This document shows, piece by piece, positions 5,773 through 6,689 of a DNA stretch of 6,689 nucleotides; within the stretch, counting starts at the first letter, position 1; every line of letters starts with the position of its first letter. This DNA is from CAZAQK01 sp050249355. GTDB taxonomy: Bacteria > Pseudomonadota > Alphaproteobacteria > Rickettsiales > SXRF01. The stretch covers positions 1 through 6,689 of the forward strand of contig JBFWQQ010000102.1 of assembly GCA_050249355.1 (NCBI GenBank), read 5' to 3'. A program made the position numbers and the translations under genes. Below the pieces are notes generated by a model. The model ran no database searches and was not told the origin of the DNA. It saw only the letters and a program-made list of their open reading frames with translations.

Positions 5773-5888
5773 CAGAAGATGACACAGACGAGAGAGATCC
5801 GGATGATGAAAATCCCATACTGATCTATATAATCTGGGCGGTATTTCTTGGTATAATTTTTTATTCACTAATAAAGGAGTTGTTATGA
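5769..5888 (+). CDS. Very small single-pass membrane protein (39 aa)
   Basis: The ATG at 5769 overlaps the pdhC stop (ATGA, 5769-5772), and the TGA at 5886-5888 overlaps the next ATG at 5885 (again ATGA). Such double overlap is typical of translationally coupled genes and is unlikely for a chance frame. The product has an acidic N-terminal half (M-T-E-D-D-T-D-E-R-D-P-D-D-E-N-P), then one hydrophobic helix (about 17-35, I-L-I-Y-I-I-W-A-V-F-L-G and on) and a short K-E-L-L end. It would be a small inner-membrane protein whose acidic N-terminus probably lies on one face of the membrane. No family is recognised. Without it there would be a 112-base gap between pdhC and the next gene in an otherwise tightly packed operon. 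Confidence 0.68.
   Translation: MTEDDTDERDPDDENPILIYIIWAVFLGIIFYSLIKELL
5849..5857 (+). promoter_or_regulatory. Possible extended -10 promoter element
   Basis: TGGTATAAT matches a TG-n-TATAAT extended -10. A start about 7 bases downstream would leave a leader of roughly 20 bases before the ATG at 5885. There is no good -35 at the expected spacing. It lies inside the AU-rich codons of the small membrane protein, so chance is a real possibility. Confidence 0.25.
5873..5879 (+). promoter_or_regulatory. Ribosome-binding site for the NTF2-like gene
   Basis: AAAGGAG lies 5 bases before the ATG at 5885, inside the last codons of the 39-residue gene. The downstream gene can therefore initiate efficiently on its own as well as by coupling. 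Confidence 0.7.
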
Positions 5889-6334
5889 AAAAATTATTGC
5901 TAGCACTATTCTGTTTGTTTCCGTTATCCGCGAGTGCTGTGGATGAAACCCCTGCAGTTCGCGAAGCCCTGAAAGAATGGGTGGCGGCTATTGAGGCGCG
6001 CGATGTAGCGCGCACGGTGGCGCTGTATGACAAGGACTCTGTCATGCTTTCTGCATTTGCCATCGACCCGATCACCACGCATGAAGGGCTTACGCAATAT
6101 TACACCAAAGTAGTAGGCGAGCCGGGCATCCGCATCGTGGTGTCGAAGCAGGATATCCGTAATTTCGGTAATGTGGCGGTGAACACCGGCCTGTACCGCT
6201 TCCAGTATACACAGGATGGCGAACCGATGGATATACCGGCGCGCTTTTCGTTCGTGTATGTCAAAACGGTGGATGACTGGAAGATCATCAGTCATCATTC
6301 GTCGATTGTTCCCGGTGCTCCCAATCAGGAGTAA
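5885..6334 (+). CDS. Secreted NTF2/SnoaL-like protein (SgcJ/EcaC type)
   Basis: This 149-residue protein has a clear signal peptide (M-K-K, hydrophobic core, A-S-A cleavage before Val19), so the mature protein is periplasmic or secreted. The rest is one NTF2-like cone-shaped domain. An N-terminal helix pair contains W-V-A-A-I-E-A-R-D (32-40) and A-L-Y-D-K-D-S-V-M-L (46-55). Then come T-H-E-G-L-T-Q-Y-Y (65-73) and a long strand sheet ending F-V-Y-V-K-T-V-D-D-W-K-I-I-S-H-H-S-S (123-140). The W-K-I-x-x-H-H-S-S ending is typical of the SgcJ/EcaC and CaMKII-association-like branch. Family members bind small molecules or act as small enzymes, and no specific substrate can be inferred. The start overlaps the previous stop (ATGA). 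The next gene begins 6 bases after its stop, so all three are likely co-translated. Confidence 0.85.
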   Translation: MKKLLLALFCLFPLSASAVDETPAVREALKEWVAAIEARDVARTVALYDKDSVMLSAFAIDPITTHEGLTQYYTKVVGEPGIRIVVSKQDIRNFGNVAVNTGLYRFQYTQDGEPMDIPARFSFVYVKTVDDWKIISHHSSIVPGAPNQE

Positions 6335-6340
6335 CGCAAC

Positions 6341-6649
6341 ATGGCAAAAAGCATGAATGCAGGTGTGGCCCGGCTGCTGATTCTTTGCGCTGTTTGTTGG
6401 CTGGCGGGTATGGGCTGGTATCAGCTGCAAATCCTGCCATCGCAGCAGAAAAAAGAAGGCATACATATTTCGCTGGGAGATGAATCGGAGATCCATATCG
6501 ATTCTTCCGGCATCAAACAGACCGACAAGCAGGAAGTGCGCATGGAGAAACTGGCGATCATTACATTGCCAGCCCTGCTCATATTGTTGCTGATCCCTGT
6601 GTATGGCTGGGTGGCAGCGGGGTTTAGTGCTAAAGGAAACAATCAATAA
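6341..6649 (+). CDS. Two-pass membrane protein of unknown function
   Basis: This 102-residue protein starts at 6341; AGGAG (6326-6330) is 10 bases upstream, within the end of the preceding gene. The first hydrophobic helix is at about 10-29 (R-L-L-I-L-C-A-V-C-W-L-A-G-M-G). A hydrophilic loop of about 40 residues follows (30-70), containing alternating I-H-I-S-L and E-I-H-I-D-S-S-G-I stretches that look like short beta strands. A second helix is at about 71-95 (L-A-I-I-T-L-P-A-L-L-I-L-L-L-I-P-V-Y-G-W). The basic residues at both termini suggest both ends are cytoplasmic with the loop outside. No family is recognised. It closes the visible gene run and is followed by a hairpin repeat. Confidence 0.75.
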   Translation: MAKSMNAGVARLLILCAVCWLAGMGWYQLQILPSQQKKEGIHISLGDESEIHIDSSGIKQTDKQEVRMEKLAIITLPALLILLLIPVYGWVAAGFSAKGNNQ

Positions 6650-6654
6650 TTACA

Positions 6655-6689
6655 TGCGTCCTTCCTGCGGAAGCAGGAATCTCGGGATT
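6655..6689. repeat. REP-like palindromic repeat (cut by window end)
   Basis: A perfect 7-bp stem, TTCCTGC (6662-6668) with GCAGGAA (6673-6679), closes a GGAA tetraloop, followed by TCTCGGGATT to the window edge. The overall form resembles the abundant intergenic repeats of the type GTCATTCCTGCGAAAGCAGG in many proteobacteria. It lies 12 bases after the last stop. It lacks a T-run, so it is more likely a dispersed repeat or mRNA-end stabiliser than an intrinsic terminator, at least within the visible bases. Confidence 0.6.

Noticed and set aside
5924..6646. Minus-strand open frame of about 240 codons opposite the last two genes
   Set aside because: The plus-strand genes have signal peptides, good ribosome sites and a recognisable NTF2-like domain. 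The antisense frame has none of these.
6654..6689. Possible start of another gene at the ATG at 6654
   Set aside because: There is no ribosome-binding site, and the sequence is occupied by the palindromic repeat.

Overview
The window carries a pyruvate dehydrogenase (PDH) gene cluster read entirely on the + strand. It most likely comes from an alphaproteobacterium or a close relative. The PDH is the heterotetrameric-E1 type (separate E1 alpha and E1 beta). E1 beta starts directly with its catalytic domain and has no N-terminal lipoyl domain, as I recall for Rickettsiales-like and other early-branching alphaproteobacteria rather than Rhizobiales or Caulobacterales. E2 has one lipoyl domain. 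The genus cannot be fixed from the sequence alone.

Layout: pdhA (partial, its start lies before base 1) / four-helix-bundle 'S23/IVS' gene inside a heptamer-repeat insertion (about 934-1365) / tiny lipoprotein (1367-1510) / DUF5671-type membrane protein (1512-2162) / pilin-like single-pass protein (2167-2655) / pdhB (2667-3650) / two related secreted proteins (3652-4035 and 4047-4454) / pdhC, the E2 (4486-5772) / 39-residue membrane protein (5769-5888) / secreted NTF2/SnoaL-like protein (5885-6334) / two-pass membrane protein (6341-6649) / REP-like hairpin (6662-6679). Gaps between genes are at most about 31 bases and several neighbours overlap, so the whole stretch looks like one transcription unit. 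No lpd (E3) gene is present; it could lie downstream.

The unusual feature is how the three PDH subunit genes are interleaved with eight small envelope or secreted genes plus one mobile-looking insert. Pyruvate would be decarboxylated by E1 (PdhA/PdhB), and the acetyl group passed to the lipoyl arm of E2 (PdhC). The interposed proteins have signal peptides, a lipobox or membrane segments, so they cannot be ordinary soluble PDH subunits.

The strongest structural observation is in the 3' end of pdhA. Tandem 7-bp repeats occur in opposite orientation on either side of a four-helix-bundle gene. The left array now encodes the last residues and stop codon of PdhA. The right array encodes the C-terminal tail of the inserted protein. 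Joining the flanks at 933/1366 restores a plausible PdhA end (W-T-D-V-Y-V-stop). Two very short genes (47 and 39 codons) are also supported by start/stop overlaps, a lipobox or a membrane segment.
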